Shown here piece after piece: positions 8,812 through 16,507 of a stretch of 64,000 nt of DNA. The DNA is from Paracoccaceae bacterium (lineage in GTDB: Bacteria > Pseudomonadota > Alphaproteobacteria > Rhodobacterales > Rhodobacteraceae). Below the pieces are notes generated by a model, which did not search any database, had not been told where the DNA came from, and was given only the letters and a program-made list of their open reading frames with translations. Position 1 is the first letter of the stretch. Each line of letters starts with the position of its first letter. The stretch lies in contig JANSYP010000001.1 in assembly GCA_024742405.1 (NCBI GenBank), positions 1,364,001 through 1,428,000 of the forward strand. The letters are read 5' to 3'. Position numbers and translations under genes: made by a program.

Positions 8812-8835
8812 AAGGCCCGCCGTTTGGCGGGCCTT
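8812..8835 (-). terminator. Rho-independent terminator after the decarboxylase gene
   Basis: A perfect 10-base-pair stem AAGGCCCGCC / GGCGGGCCTT with a four-base loop, followed on the minus strand by a T-rich tail (TTTCTGTTTC). It lies 80 bp downstream of the decarboxylase stop and so ends the DUF1127/cysK/decarboxylase unit before module A. Confidence 0.8.
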
Positions 8836-8914
8836 GGGTCAATTGTGAGCGCTCGGAAGCACCGTCTGTGATGTGCCGGGTGTTCGACAACGCGAACCGG
8901 CGGTTCGCCTTGGA

Positions 8915-10342
8915 CTAGTCGGGATGTCGCTTCAACGCCTGCTTTGTCTCTGCCCAGACCCGCTCGATCTTCATGGCCAGGCGATCCAGCGCCGCGTCGT
9001 CGGTCCCATCCTCGATGACGGACAGGCGCAGGATGCGCTGCCCCCGCCACTCGGCTGTCCGAACGAAATGCTCTGCATCGTTCAGACCGGCCTCCACGGC
9101 CGCGGTCAGCGCGTCGGCATCGCCACGGGCGTCCTCGAAACGGAGCGCGATCTGGTTCAGTGTCACCCGGTTGAGGACATGAATGCCGTCGATGCCGGAC
9201 AGCCGGTTGGCCAGCCGCTGCGCCCCGTTGCAATGGCGGCGAACGAGATCGGCGACCCCCTCCCGGCCCAGTACTTTCAGGACGGCCCAGACGGCAAATC
9301 CGCGGGCGCGGCGCGACAGCTCGGGGCCGTATTGCGTGGGATTGCGGCCGTCCTCAGGCGCATTGCTCAGATACCCCGCCGTAACATCCATGGCCCGTCG
9401 GTGCGCCTCGGCGTGACGGACGATGGCCACGCCGGAATCGTAGGGCACCTGGAGCCATTTATGCGCATCGGTCGACCAGCTGTCGGCACGCTCAAGACCT
9501 GCAGTCCGAAAACTCAGTTCCGGCACGGCGCGCGCCCAAAGACCGAAAGCGGCATCGACATGGAGCCAAGCCCCGCGCGGAACCGTCATCTCGGAGATCG
9601 CGCCGATATAGTCGAAAGCGCCGGAGTTGATGTGCCCCGCCGTGGCGATAACGATCGTCGGCGCATCATCGGTGTAGAGCGTCTGGGCGAGGGTCGCCAG
9701 ATCGATCCGGCCCTGGCTGTCGCCGGGCAGTTTGGTGATCTGCGCGCTGCCGAACCCGAGATAGCGCAGCGCCGCGAGGTTCGAGACATGCGTGTCCTCA
9801 GAGATCAGAACCCGGATCGCGGGGGACCCGGCCAGCCCGTCGCGGGCGAAGTCGTGCCCGGCCCGCCGCAGGATTTCGTCGCGCGCGGCGGCAAGACAGG
9901 TAAAGCCTGCCATCGTCGCGCCGGTCACAAACCCGACCGAGGCGTCGCGCGGCAGACCGAGGATATCGAGCAGCCAGGTCGCAGCGGCCTCCTCCGCCGT
10001 GGCGGCGGCGGGGGAGCACTGGAAGATGGCGGCGTTCTGCCCCCAGACCGAGGTCAGCCAATCCGCGGCGACCCCGACCGGGCTGGACCCGCCCATCACC
10101 CAGGCGTGGAAGCCCGGCTGCGTGTTGCCGACAAGTCCGGGCTCCGCGGCCTGGATCAGTTCCGCGATCACCGCGTCCTGCGGCATGCCGGTCTCGGGCG
10201 TCGGCCCCCCGAACGCCTGTCGCAGGGACCCGGCGTCGCCCTCTGGGTGTATCGGCCGCACCCGGTCCCGCCAGGTGAGCCCGTACTCCGCCGCGAGCGC
10301 CAATGCGGCGTTCGCGGCGGATCTCACATCCCCGGTTTTCAT
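8915..10342 (-). CDS. PLP-dependent group II decarboxylase (aromatic amino-acid/cysteine sulfinate type)
   Basis: About 475 residues of the group II pyridoxal-phosphate decarboxylases (AADC, tyrosine, glutamate, cysteine-sulfinate decarboxylases). Seen are NTQPGFHAWVMGGSSPVG near the N-terminus, FVTGATMAGFTCL, the cofactor strand HVDAAFGLWA, and the lysine that binds PLP in STDAHKWLQVPYD. The ATG at 10342 overlaps the stop of the upstream cysteine-synthase fusion by four bases (ATGA), so the two are translated together; an alternative start lies five codons upstream. The pairing with cysteine synthase suggests a sulfur amino acid as substrate (inference); the motif set does not separate aromatic from acidic substrates. 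Confidence 0.88.
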   Translation of the reverse strand: MKTGDVRSAANAALALAAEYGLTWRDRVRPIHPEGDAGSLRQAFGGPTPETGMPQDAVIAELIQAAEPGLVGNTQPGFHAWVMGGSSPVGVAADWLTSVWGQNAAIFQCSPAAATAEEAAATWLLDILGLPRDASVGFVTGATMAGFTCLAAARDEILRRAGHDFARDGLAGSPAIRVLISEDTHVSNLAALRYLGFGSAQITKLPGDSQGRIDLATLAQTLYTDDAPTIVIATAGHINSGAFDYIGAISEMTVPRGAWLHVDAAFGLWARAVPELSFRTAGLERADSWSTDAHKWLQVPYDSGVAIVRHAEAHRRAMDVTAGYLSNAPEDGRNPTQYGPELSRRARGFAVWAVLKVLGREGVADLVRRHCNGAQRLANRLSGIDGIHVLNRVTLNQIALRFEDARGDADALTAAVEAGLNDAEHFVRTAEWRGQRILRLSVIEDGTDDAALDRLAMKIERVWAETKQALKRHPD

Positions 10343-11805
10343 CTCGGGTGCAGCCACTTGGGCAGGTAGCTATAGGCATTGGCCGCCGCTGCCGCCATGC
10401 TGATCTGCCGGGCTTCCAGCATCTTGCCGAGTTCGCCTGCATTGTAGGCATCGAAAGTCTCGGTCGCGCCGCCGATATGCGTGCCCCCGACGAAGATCTG
10501 CGGGATCGTGTGGGTACCGCAGATCTCTTTCAGGGCAGAGCGCAGCCGTCCGCCATGGTTGTCCTTCTGGTACGCCACCGAGTCGAGTTCCACGGCCTTG
10601 TACGGAATGCCCGCTTCTTCGAACATCTTTCGGACCGACCAGCAGAATTCGCACCACTCCAGGACATACATCACGACTGCATTCTCGTTTGCAGTCCGGT
10701 GCACCTCTGCCAGCGCATCGTCATCCGCCGTTGGAAAGGACGGCGCGCCGCCCGCGGCGGACACGTCAAAGCGCACCGTTGCGGTCGACCGGCTGATGGC
10801 CTGTTCCTCGTCGCTCATCTCCTCGCTGACATCGTCAAAGAGCGGCGTTGACAGATAGCGCTCTCCGGTGTCGGGCAGCATGGCCAGGATCTTCGATCCC
10901 TTGGGCGCGGTCCTGGCGAGCTCAAGCGCGGCCGCGAAGGTCGCACCGGCAGAGGTCCCGACAAAGATGCCTTCCTTCCGCGCCAAATCGCGCGCCGCCT
11001 GCATGCTCGCCGCGCCGCTGATCGGCTGGTAGGCATCGATGCGCTTGTTGGTGAGTGCCTCCTGAACCACCATCGGGATGAAGTCGGGCGTCCAGCCCTG
11101 CATGGGATGCGGGCGCCAGGCGGGGTGCGCGGCCGCCGCACTTCCATCTGGGTTGTAGCTCTGGACATGGTCATCGGCGAGCAGACGCGCATTCTCCGGC
11201 TCGACCGCGACGATCTTCGTCACCGGGCTGTCGGCGCGCAGCGTCCGCGACACACCGGTCAGCGTCCCGCCCGTCCCGAAACCGGTCACGAAATAGTCCA
11301 GCCCGTCCGGTCCGAAATCCTCGATGATCTCGACGGCTGTCGTCTTGGCGTGAATGTCGGGATTGGCGGGGTTCTCGAACTGGCGCGCGAGGAACCAGCC
11401 GTGTGTCTCGGCCAGCTCGCGGGCCTTCTTGACCATGCCGGTGCCTTTCTCGGAGGCGGGGGTCAGCACGACCTTGGCGCCGAGAAACCGCATCAGCTTC
11501 CGCCGTTCGATCGAGAAGCTTTCGGCCATGGTCACGACAAGCGGATAGCCTTTCTGGGCACAAACCATGGCGAGGCCGATCCCGGTATTGCCCGAGGTCG
11601 CCTCGACCACGGTTTGACCAGGCTTGAGCGACCCATCGCGCTCGGCCGCCTCGATGATGGACAGCGCCAGGCGGTCCTTGACCGAGCCACCCGGATTGGC
11701 GGCTTCGAGTTTGACGAACATCTCGACGCCTTCGGGCGCGAGATTGTTGATGCGGATGACCGGCGTCTTGCCGATCGTGTCCAGGATGGAGGATTTGATA
11801 GCCAT
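10339..11805 (-). CDS. Cysteine synthase fused to glutaredoxin
   Basis: 488 residues, about 160 longer than a plain cysteine synthase A. Residues 1-315 are a CysK fold: SSILDTIGKTPVIRINN, PLP Lys43 in NPGGSVKDRLA, the TSGNTGIGLAMV phosphate/substrate loop, and GFGTGGTLTGV for PLP phosphate. After a linker (about 320-370) comes a glutaredoxin domain with the dithiol site WCEFC (Cys385, Cys388) and TIPQIFVGGTHIGG. Such a protein could make cysteine or an S-/sulfo-amino acid and reduce or deglutathionylate its partner. It is 102 bp behind the DUF1127 gene and overlaps the decarboxylase. No strong promoter is seen in the gap, so it is probably read from module D. Confidence 0.92.
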   Translation of the reverse strand: MAIKSSILDTIGKTPVIRINNLAPEGVEMFVKLEAANPGGSVKDRLALSIIEAAERDGSLKPGQTVVEATSGNTGIGLAMVCAQKGYPLVVTMAESFSIERRKLMRFLGAKVVLTPASEKGTGMVKKARELAETHGWFLARQFENPANPDIHAKTTAVEIIEDFGPDGLDYFVTGFGTGGTLTGVSRTLRADSPVTKIVAVEPENARLLADDHVQSYNPDGSAAAAHPAWRPHPMQGWTPDFIPMVVQEALTNKRIDAYQPISGAASMQAARDLARKEGIFVGTSAGATFAAALELARTAPKGSKILAMLPDTGERYLSTPLFDDVSEEMSDEEQAISRSTATVRFDVSAAGGAPSFPTADDDALAEVHRTANENAVVMYVLEWCEFCWSVRKMFEEAGIPYKAVELDSVAYQKDNHGGRLRSALKEICGTHTIPQIFVGGTHIGGATETFDAYNAGELGKMLEARQISMAAAAANAYSYLPKWLHPR

Positions 11806-11907
11806 GTCTCTGTCCTTTTCGAATGCGGCGAGGCTGATGTTTGAATCTTGAGGTTCGCTCGCCTGGATTGGGGATTGGGTGCCTGACCGGCAGAGAACGG
11901 GAGGGCG

Positions 11908-12186
11908 TTACGCCCGGTCGTACGGTTTCCGGGTCATCGCATAGGATTGCCGGCCGACATGCCGTGTGAGCGTCGGGGCATTCCAGCGATACCCAACCAG
12001 CCTGACCTCGTCCGGCTCCAACCCGATGTCGCGGAGCAGGTGGTCGTCGAGGCTCGCAACCCTCCGAAGTGTGCACCTCTCAATCCACCACGAGCGGACG
12101 CCGTGCAGCATGTGGTGGAAAACTTGCGAAACCTTCAAAACGTGCAACACGGTAAAGGTCGGGGTCGTCCTTGCAGAAACTATCAT
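11908..12186 (-). CDS. DUF1127-domain small protein
   Basis: 92 residues with the DUF1127 core WWIERCTLRRVASLDDHLLRDIGLEPDEVRL at about 42-72, a short arginine-rich helical domain known in alphaproteobacteria from small stress-responsive proteins, some of which bind RNA. The C-terminal extension of about 28 residues is unassigned. The ATG at 12186 is chosen because a GAGGA site stands 7 bases upstream and because module D lies further upstream, inside a longer open frame. First gene of the unit with cysK-glutaredoxin and decarboxylase. Confidence 0.8.
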   Translation of the reverse strand: MIVSARTTPTFTVLHVLKVSQVFHHMLHGVRSWWIERCTLRRVASLDDHLLRDIGLEPDEVRLVGYRWNAPTLTRHVGRQSYAMTRKPYDRA

Positions 12187-12252
12187 CCTATCGTCCTCGG
12201 GCAGGCGGCCTCGCCGCGTTGTTTCGATGGGATGACCCTGACGCCCGTTGGT

Positions 12253-12300
12253 TGCTGTATGTTGTCTCTTTCGCCGCTTTCGGGTTTCAATTCGTTCAGC
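12253..12300 (-). promoter_or_regulatory. Promoter module D: GAATTGAAAC-N17-GACAACATACAGCA
   Basis: On the minus strand TTGAAA (12290-12285) is followed after 18 bp by GACAACATACAGCA (12266-12253). The flank before the core, GCTGAACGAA, resembles ACTGAAACAA of module C. It lies about 65 bp upstream of the DUF1127 start and faces it. Confidence 0.65.
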
Positions 12301-12381
12301 CGAAAAGAATGGTCGCGCGACCGGTAAGAGGCTGACAGAAAACAGGAAACATACCTTGCTCCTTAGAACCCGGCCCCGATG

Positions 12382-12430
12382 GCTGTTACAATTGAAACAC
12401 GCAGCCCGGCAGTTGAAATGCCATTGAAAC
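12382..12430 (+). promoter_or_regulatory. TTGAAA repeat cluster at the start of the hybrid kinase gene
   Basis: GCTGTTACAATTGAAAC (12382-12398) matches the upstream half of the shared module. Two more copies, TTGAAAT at 12413 and TTGAAAC at 12424, follow at 21 and 11 bp, that is two turns and one turn of the helix. The GACA downstream half is missing. The pattern fits tandem binding by an OmpR-type regulator and may be autoregulatory. Confidence 0.5.
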
Positions 12431-12453
12431 AACCGCCCGATAGCTCTGGTGAC

Positions 12454-14670
12454 ATGTACGGTCTCGGAGCCTCACAAGACGATCACGTCACCTCTCCCTT
12501 CGACGCGCTCGAGGCCGTCGATGACGGCATCGCCGTTTTTGGCGCCGATGAGTGTCTCCTGTTCTGCAACCAACGCTACACGGCGTATCTGGGCCCGCTC
12601 GCGCCTCTGGCACAGCCGGGCATGAGTTGGCGCACAGTCCTGGATGCCGATTTTGCGGCAAAGGCGGACACGTCAGAGACCGCCGGTGATGAAGACCTGG
12701 AGGGCTGGGCTGACCGCCTGCGGTCAGAGCGCGGGCAGCATGACTACAGGGTGACTATTGAAGGGCAAATCTTCGACGTAGCGCACAGGCCCATGGCGAA
12801 CGGCGGGTTCCTCCAGCGCCGCAGGAACGTCATGGAACCGTCCCCTACCGAAGCCTCGGACGAACAGTACGCCGCGCTTCTCTCCCGCATTCTAGAGACC
12901 AACCCGATTCCGGTCGTCATGGCGCGACTGGATGACAGCAAGGTCGTCTGGTGCTCACCCGCAGCGATCGCCTTGATCGGAGAGATCACCCATACACGTG
13001 AGCATTTCAGCGAGCCCACGGAAAGAGACGCCTATTTGGCGCAGTTGCAAAACCGGGGCAAGGTCGAGGATTTCCGGACCCGCCTTCGGTCCCGGAACGG
13101 AGAGTTCATCTCGGTTGCGCTCTCGGGCGTTCTGACCGAGTTCGAGGGTCAGACATGTGTTGTCTCTTCGATCACGGACCTCACCGATGTCCTGGACCGC
13201 GAGGCGCTGCTGCGCAAAGTGATCGAAGCCTGCCCGGCCCCCGTGCTGATGAACCGCGCCGACAGCGGCGAGATCCTTTACCGGAGCCCCGAGCTGGTGG
13301 CGCTGTTGGGTGACGGGCTGGACGCGAAGGCCTTCTACGCCGACCCCAAGGATCGGGCCGGGTTTCTCGCTGCGCTCCGAGAGACGGGCGAGGTCAAGGA
13401 GTATCGCGAGCGCCTCGTCAATGCCGTGGGCGCGCCGTTCTGGGCGGCCGTATCGGGCCGTCTGTCGGAATGGAAAGGCGAGGAGGTCTTGGTGACCTTT
13501 ACGCGTGATCTGACCCAGCAGCTCGGCATGGAGGCCGAGCTCGACAAGCAACGCGAGCTTGCGTTCCAGACGGAAAAGATGTCGGCGCTCGGAAGTCTGC
13601 TCGCCGGTGTCGCGCATGAACTGAACAATCCCCTCTCCGTCGTCGTCGGCCACGCGTTGATGCTTCAGGCAGAGCCCATCGATGATGGCGCGCGGCGACA
13701 GGTGGAAAAGATCAGCGCCGCGGCGGAACGCTGTGCGGGCATCGTGAAGACATTCATGTCGATGGCTCGTCAGGCGCCAGCCCGGCTCGAACCGGTTGAT
13801 CTGAACGAGGTCACGCAAGTCGCCGCCGACGTCGCGCGATACGGCGACGATGCACACGCCGTCCGGATCGAGACCGCGCTCGCGGACGATCCGCCACGGA
13901 TCGACGGAGATGCCGATCAGCTCACACAGTTGGCCGTCAATCTCATCATAAACGCGGAACAGGCGATCGCTTCTTCCGGTCATGGGGACCGCATCCTGCT
14001 GTCGACCTCCCACCGCGGCGGCACAGCGGTTCTGTCGATCGAAGACAACGGCCCGGGCGTACCAAGCGACGTCCGCAAGCGCGTGTTTGAGCCCTTCTTC
14101 AGCACAAAGGGCGTGGGCCAAGGCACGGGTCTGGGTCTCGTCATGTGCCATCAGATCGCGTCGTCGCACAACGGGAGGATCCGGATCGAGGATACCGCGG
14201 GCGGCGGGGCGCGCTTTGTCGTGGAGTTCCCCGCGATCACCGGGTCCTCGGATCACCAGGACGACACCGTACCCGCGCCGCGCGATGACCGTCCCACCGG
14301 CCGCGTTCTCATCATCGATGATGAGCTGGGCGTCGCTGAGCTGAATGCCGAGGTCCTTGAGCGATCAGGCTATCAGGCCACAGCGGTCGCGACGGTCGCC
14401 GAAGGCTTGGAGTTCCTGAGCGCCCAAGCCTGCGATGTCGTACTCAGTGACCTGAACATGCCTCACCAGGACGGGCGCGCGCTGTACGAAGCGCTCCTCA
14501 GCGAGTATCCCGAACTGATCGCAGGCGTTGGCTTTATCACCGGCGATACGCTCGGACGAGCGTCGCAGGCCTTCCTGGCCGAGGCGGGGCGCCCCTATCT
14601 TGAAAAGCCGGTCTCGCCCAAGGAATTGCGCGAGTTTGTCGATCAACTTCGCCAGAAAGGCCGAACATGA
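12454..14670 (+). CDS. Hybrid PAS histidine kinase with C-terminal receiver domain
   Basis: Soluble hybrid kinase. Numbering from the longest frame (ATG 12379), three PAS domains cover about 41-150, 165-275 and 275-385, the last with EACP and YRSPELVALLG as in the kinase at 3113-4540. HisKA has His413 in GVAHELNNPLS, the ATPase has LIINAEQAI and DNGPGVP, and the receiver (about 640-763) has RVLIIDDE, phospho-acceptor Asp691 in SDLNMP and Lys743 in LEKP. No membrane segment. Three in-frame ATGs exist (12379, 12418, 12454); I chose 12454 because the TTGAAA cluster overlaps the other two, but none has a good ribosome site. The stop overlaps the regulator start (ATGA). Confidence 0.85.
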   Translation: MYGLGASQDDHVTSPFDALEAVDDGIAVFGADECLLFCNQRYTAYLGPLAPLAQPGMSWRTVLDADFAAKADTSETAGDEDLEGWADRLRSERGQHDYRVTIEGQIFDVAHRPMANGGFLQRRRNVMEPSPTEASDEQYAALLSRILETNPIPVVMARLDDSKVVWCSPAAIALIGEITHTREHFSEPTERDAYLAQLQNRGKVEDFRTRLRSRNGEFISVALSGVLTEFEGQTCVVSSITDLTDVLDREALLRKVIEACPAPVLMNRADSGEILYRSPELVALLGDGLDAKAFYADPKDRAGFLAALRETGEVKEYRERLVNAVGAPFWAAVSGRLSEWKGEEVLVTFTRDLTQQLGMEAELDKQRELAFQTEKMSALGSLLAGVAHELNNPLSVVVGHALMLQAEPIDDGARRQVEKISAAAERCAGIVKTFMSMARQAPARLEPVDLNEVTQVAADVARYGDDAHAVRIETALADDPPRIDGDADQLTQLAVNLIINAEQAIASSGHGDRILLSTSHRGGTAVLSIEDNGPGVPSDVRKRVFEPFFSTKGVGQGTGLGLVMCHQIASSHNGRIRIEDTAGGGARFVVEFPAITGSSDHQDDTVPAPRDDRPTGRVLIIDDELGVAELNAEVLERSGYQATAVATVAEGLEFLSAQACDVVLSDLNMPHQDGRALYEALLSEYPELIAGVGFITGDTLGRASQAFLAEAGRPYLEKPVSPKELREFVDQLRQKGRT

Positions 14671-15383
14671 CCGCGGCACCTGACATAATCATCTGCGATG
14701 ACGAACGCGACCTGCGCGAGATGCTCAAGGAGTATCTCGAAAAGCGGGGCTTCGAGGTGCGCCTTGCGGCCGACGCCGACGATCTCGAGGCACGCCTGGA
14801 AGAGGCCGAGCCGGACCTGATTATTCTCGACATCAACATGCCCGGACGTGATGGGCTCACGATGTTGCGCACCATTCGCGCCACGCAGGACATCGCCATC
14901 GTCATGCTGACCGCGGCCGGAGAAACCGTCGACAAGATTGTCGGACTGGAAATGGGCGCCGACGATTACCTCGGCAAACCCGTTGACCTGCGCGAGCTAG
15001 AGGCCCGGATCAAGGCCGTACTCAGACGTCGCGCCAAGGACCCGGCGCCACAGGCATCCTCTGCGGTTGTCACCGATCGTGTCGCCTTCGGGAATTTTGT
15101 GCTCGACCTCGATGGCGCGAAACTCTTTTCCGGCTCGGGCGATGAGGTTCCGATCACCGCCATGGAGTTCAGGCTCCTGAAGCTCTTCGCCGAAAACCGC
15201 GGACGCGTGCTCAATCGCGACCAGATCCTCGAACATGCCCATGACCGGTCCTGGGACCCCTATGACCGGAGCATCGACATCCGCATCTCGCGGTTGCGCA
15301 GAAAGATCGAAAAGAACCCGCAAAAACCCGAGATCATCAGGACAGCGCGCGGGATCGGCTATGTGTTCGACCCGCCGAACTGA
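14667..15383 (+). CDS. OmpR-family response regulator
   Basis: 238 residues: receiver domain (about 5-120; acidic pair DDE, phospho-acceptor Asp55 in ILDINMP, Lys in LGKPVD) and an OmpR-type winged helix (about 140-235; ITAMEFRLLKLFAENRGRVLNRDQIL, SIDIRISRLRRKIE, IIRTARGIGYVF). Translation is coupled to the hybrid kinase by an ATGA overlap, so it is the obvious phosphate receiver, perhaps also for the kinase at 3113. OmpR-type proteins bind direct repeats; the TTGAAAC repeats at 8774, 12285, 12392 and 15402 are natural candidates (inference). Confidence 0.92.
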   Translation: MTAAPDIIICDDERDLREMLKEYLEKRGFEVRLAADADDLEARLEEAEPDLIILDINMPGRDGLTMLRTIRATQDIAIVMLTAAGETVDKIVGLEMGADDYLGKPVDLRELEARIKAVLRRRAKDPAPQASSAVVTDRVAFGNFVLDLDGAKLFSGSGDEVPITAMEFRLLKLFAENRGRVLNRDQILEHAHDRSWDPYDRSIDIRISRLRRKIEKNPQKPEIIRTARGIGYVFDPPN

Positions 15384-15392
15384 CCCCGGCGA

Positions 15393-15440
15393 CTGAAACA
15401 ATTGAAATCTGAATCCCGGCGCTGCGACACACAGCAGAAA
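15393..15440 (+). promoter_or_regulatory. Promoter module C: AACAATTGAAAT-N17-GACACACAGCAGAAA
   Basis: TTGAAA at 15402-15407, exactly 18 bp, then GACACACAGCAGAAA at 15426-15440. The downstream 15-mer is identical to that of module A, in the same spacing. It starts 10 bp after the response-regulator stop and faces the TVP38-type gene, whose start is about 36 bp on. Confidence 0.7.
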
Positions 15441-15475
15441 CCTCCCAGGTCCACTCATGGACGCATCGAGTGATC

Positions 15476-16195
15476 ATGCGAAATGGATTTGGGACCATGC
15501 CGACACTGCCGAAACGCTTCTGGAAACCTGCCGCCCTTGCCCTTGTGCTGTGCGGTATCATCACCGGGCTCTTTTTGACCCCGGAGCTTGACGCACAGCT
15601 CGTCGAAGACGCAGTCCACCGCTTCGGACCCGTCGCCATCGTCTTTCTCGTGGCTCTGGGTATCGTCGTCAGCCCGATCCCGAGCGGCGTGATCGCGCTG
15701 GTGGCAGGGGCGCTCTACGGCACGGTGCTCGGGGGCGCGCTCACGATCCTGGGGGCCGGACTTGGCGCCGCCTGCGCCTTTGGATTGTCGCGTTGTTTCG
15801 GCCGCGGCCGCTTGATCGCGTCACAAACCTCGGTTGCGCAGTTTCTGACGCGCGGCAGATCGCAACGGGCGCTGATGATGACCGTTTTCCTGACGCGCCT
15901 CGTGCCGTTCATCTCGTTCGATGCCGTGAGCTACGTCGCCGGGCTCACACCCTTGCGGTTCTGGCGTTTTCTCGTCGCTACCCTGTTCGGTACGGCACCG
16001 GTCTGCATGGCGTTCGCCGCCGCCGGTAACACGGCCTCATCCAACCAGACGCATCTCGTGATGCTCGCCCTTGTCTGCGGCGTCACGCTTATCCTCCCTT
16101 TGTGTATCTGCATCGGCCGCTGTCACTGTAACCTAATTAATCAGAATCTGCGGATTCGGAGGGGAGTGGGCAAAACCTTGGGGGTGTTCGGCTAA
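15476..16195 (+). CDS. TVP38/TMEM64 (VTT/DedA-like) membrane protein with altered C-terminus
   Basis: About 239 residues, several membrane segments. The VTT core is clear: FGPVAIVFLVALGIVVSPIP, GALYGTVLGGALTILGAGLG, then FLTRGRSQRALMM and TRLVPFISFDAVSYVAGLT, the signature of TVP38/DedA-type proteins, which act in the cytoplasmic membrane (lipid scrambling or transport in studied members). The last 30 or so residues (CICIGRCHCNLINQ and on) do not look like the family and the DNA there turns AT-richer, so the original 3' end has probably been replaced by the junction with the relic region that follows. Start uncertain: GTG 15470, ATG 15476 or ATG 15497. Confidence 0.75.
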   Translation: MRNGFGTMPTLPKRFWKPAALALVLCGIITGLFLTPELDAQLVEDAVHRFGPVAIVFLVALGIVVSPIPSGVIALVAGALYGTVLGGALTILGAGLGAACAFGLSRCFGRGRLIASQTSVAQFLTRGRSQRALMMTVFLTRLVPFISFDAVSYVAGLTPLRFWRFLVATLFGTAPVCMAFAAAGNTASSNQTHLVMLALVCGVTLILPLCICIGRCHCNLINQNLRIRRGVGKTLGVFG

Positions 16196-16228
16196 GGTAG
16201 ACAAGTTTGTCGATCACCGGGGAATGCC

Positions 16229-16507
16229 ATGGACGTTCGGATTATCATCGAAAAGACCGCTGAGAATGGAAAGGAGCGGATACACGAGCTCTGTGGTCTG
16301 AGCCTCTCGAGCCAAGAGTCCGGATCTGGTGATCTCGGGCTCAAGCTTGAGGACGCGAAGGCGCTGCGTGGAGAACTCCAGCGCGCCATACTGTACGACC
16401 GGATCGAGGAGATTTCTGACGCAAACCGCAGCTGCCCCAGCTGTGGCCGTGCTGGCTCACTGTGTCTAGCCCCCTTTGATTGGGCCACTTTTGGGCGGGT
16501 TCCCTAG
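16229..16507 (+). pseudogene. N-terminal fragment of an ISKra4-type transposase
   Basis: The first 80 residues resemble the start of ISKra4-family transposases: a strand MDVRIIIEK, then GDLGLKLEDAKALRGELQRA, a helix, and a zinc-ribbon-like SCPSCGRAGSL. The frame ends soon after the first Cys pair, so the catalytic part is gone. Family assignment is from memory of the N-terminal layout and is moderate. Confidence 0.55.

Noticed and set aside
11806-11907. Separate promoter for the cysteine synthase-glutaredoxin gene
   Set aside because: No module and no convincing -35/-10 pair seen in the 102-bp gap; reading from module D through DUF1127 is simpler.
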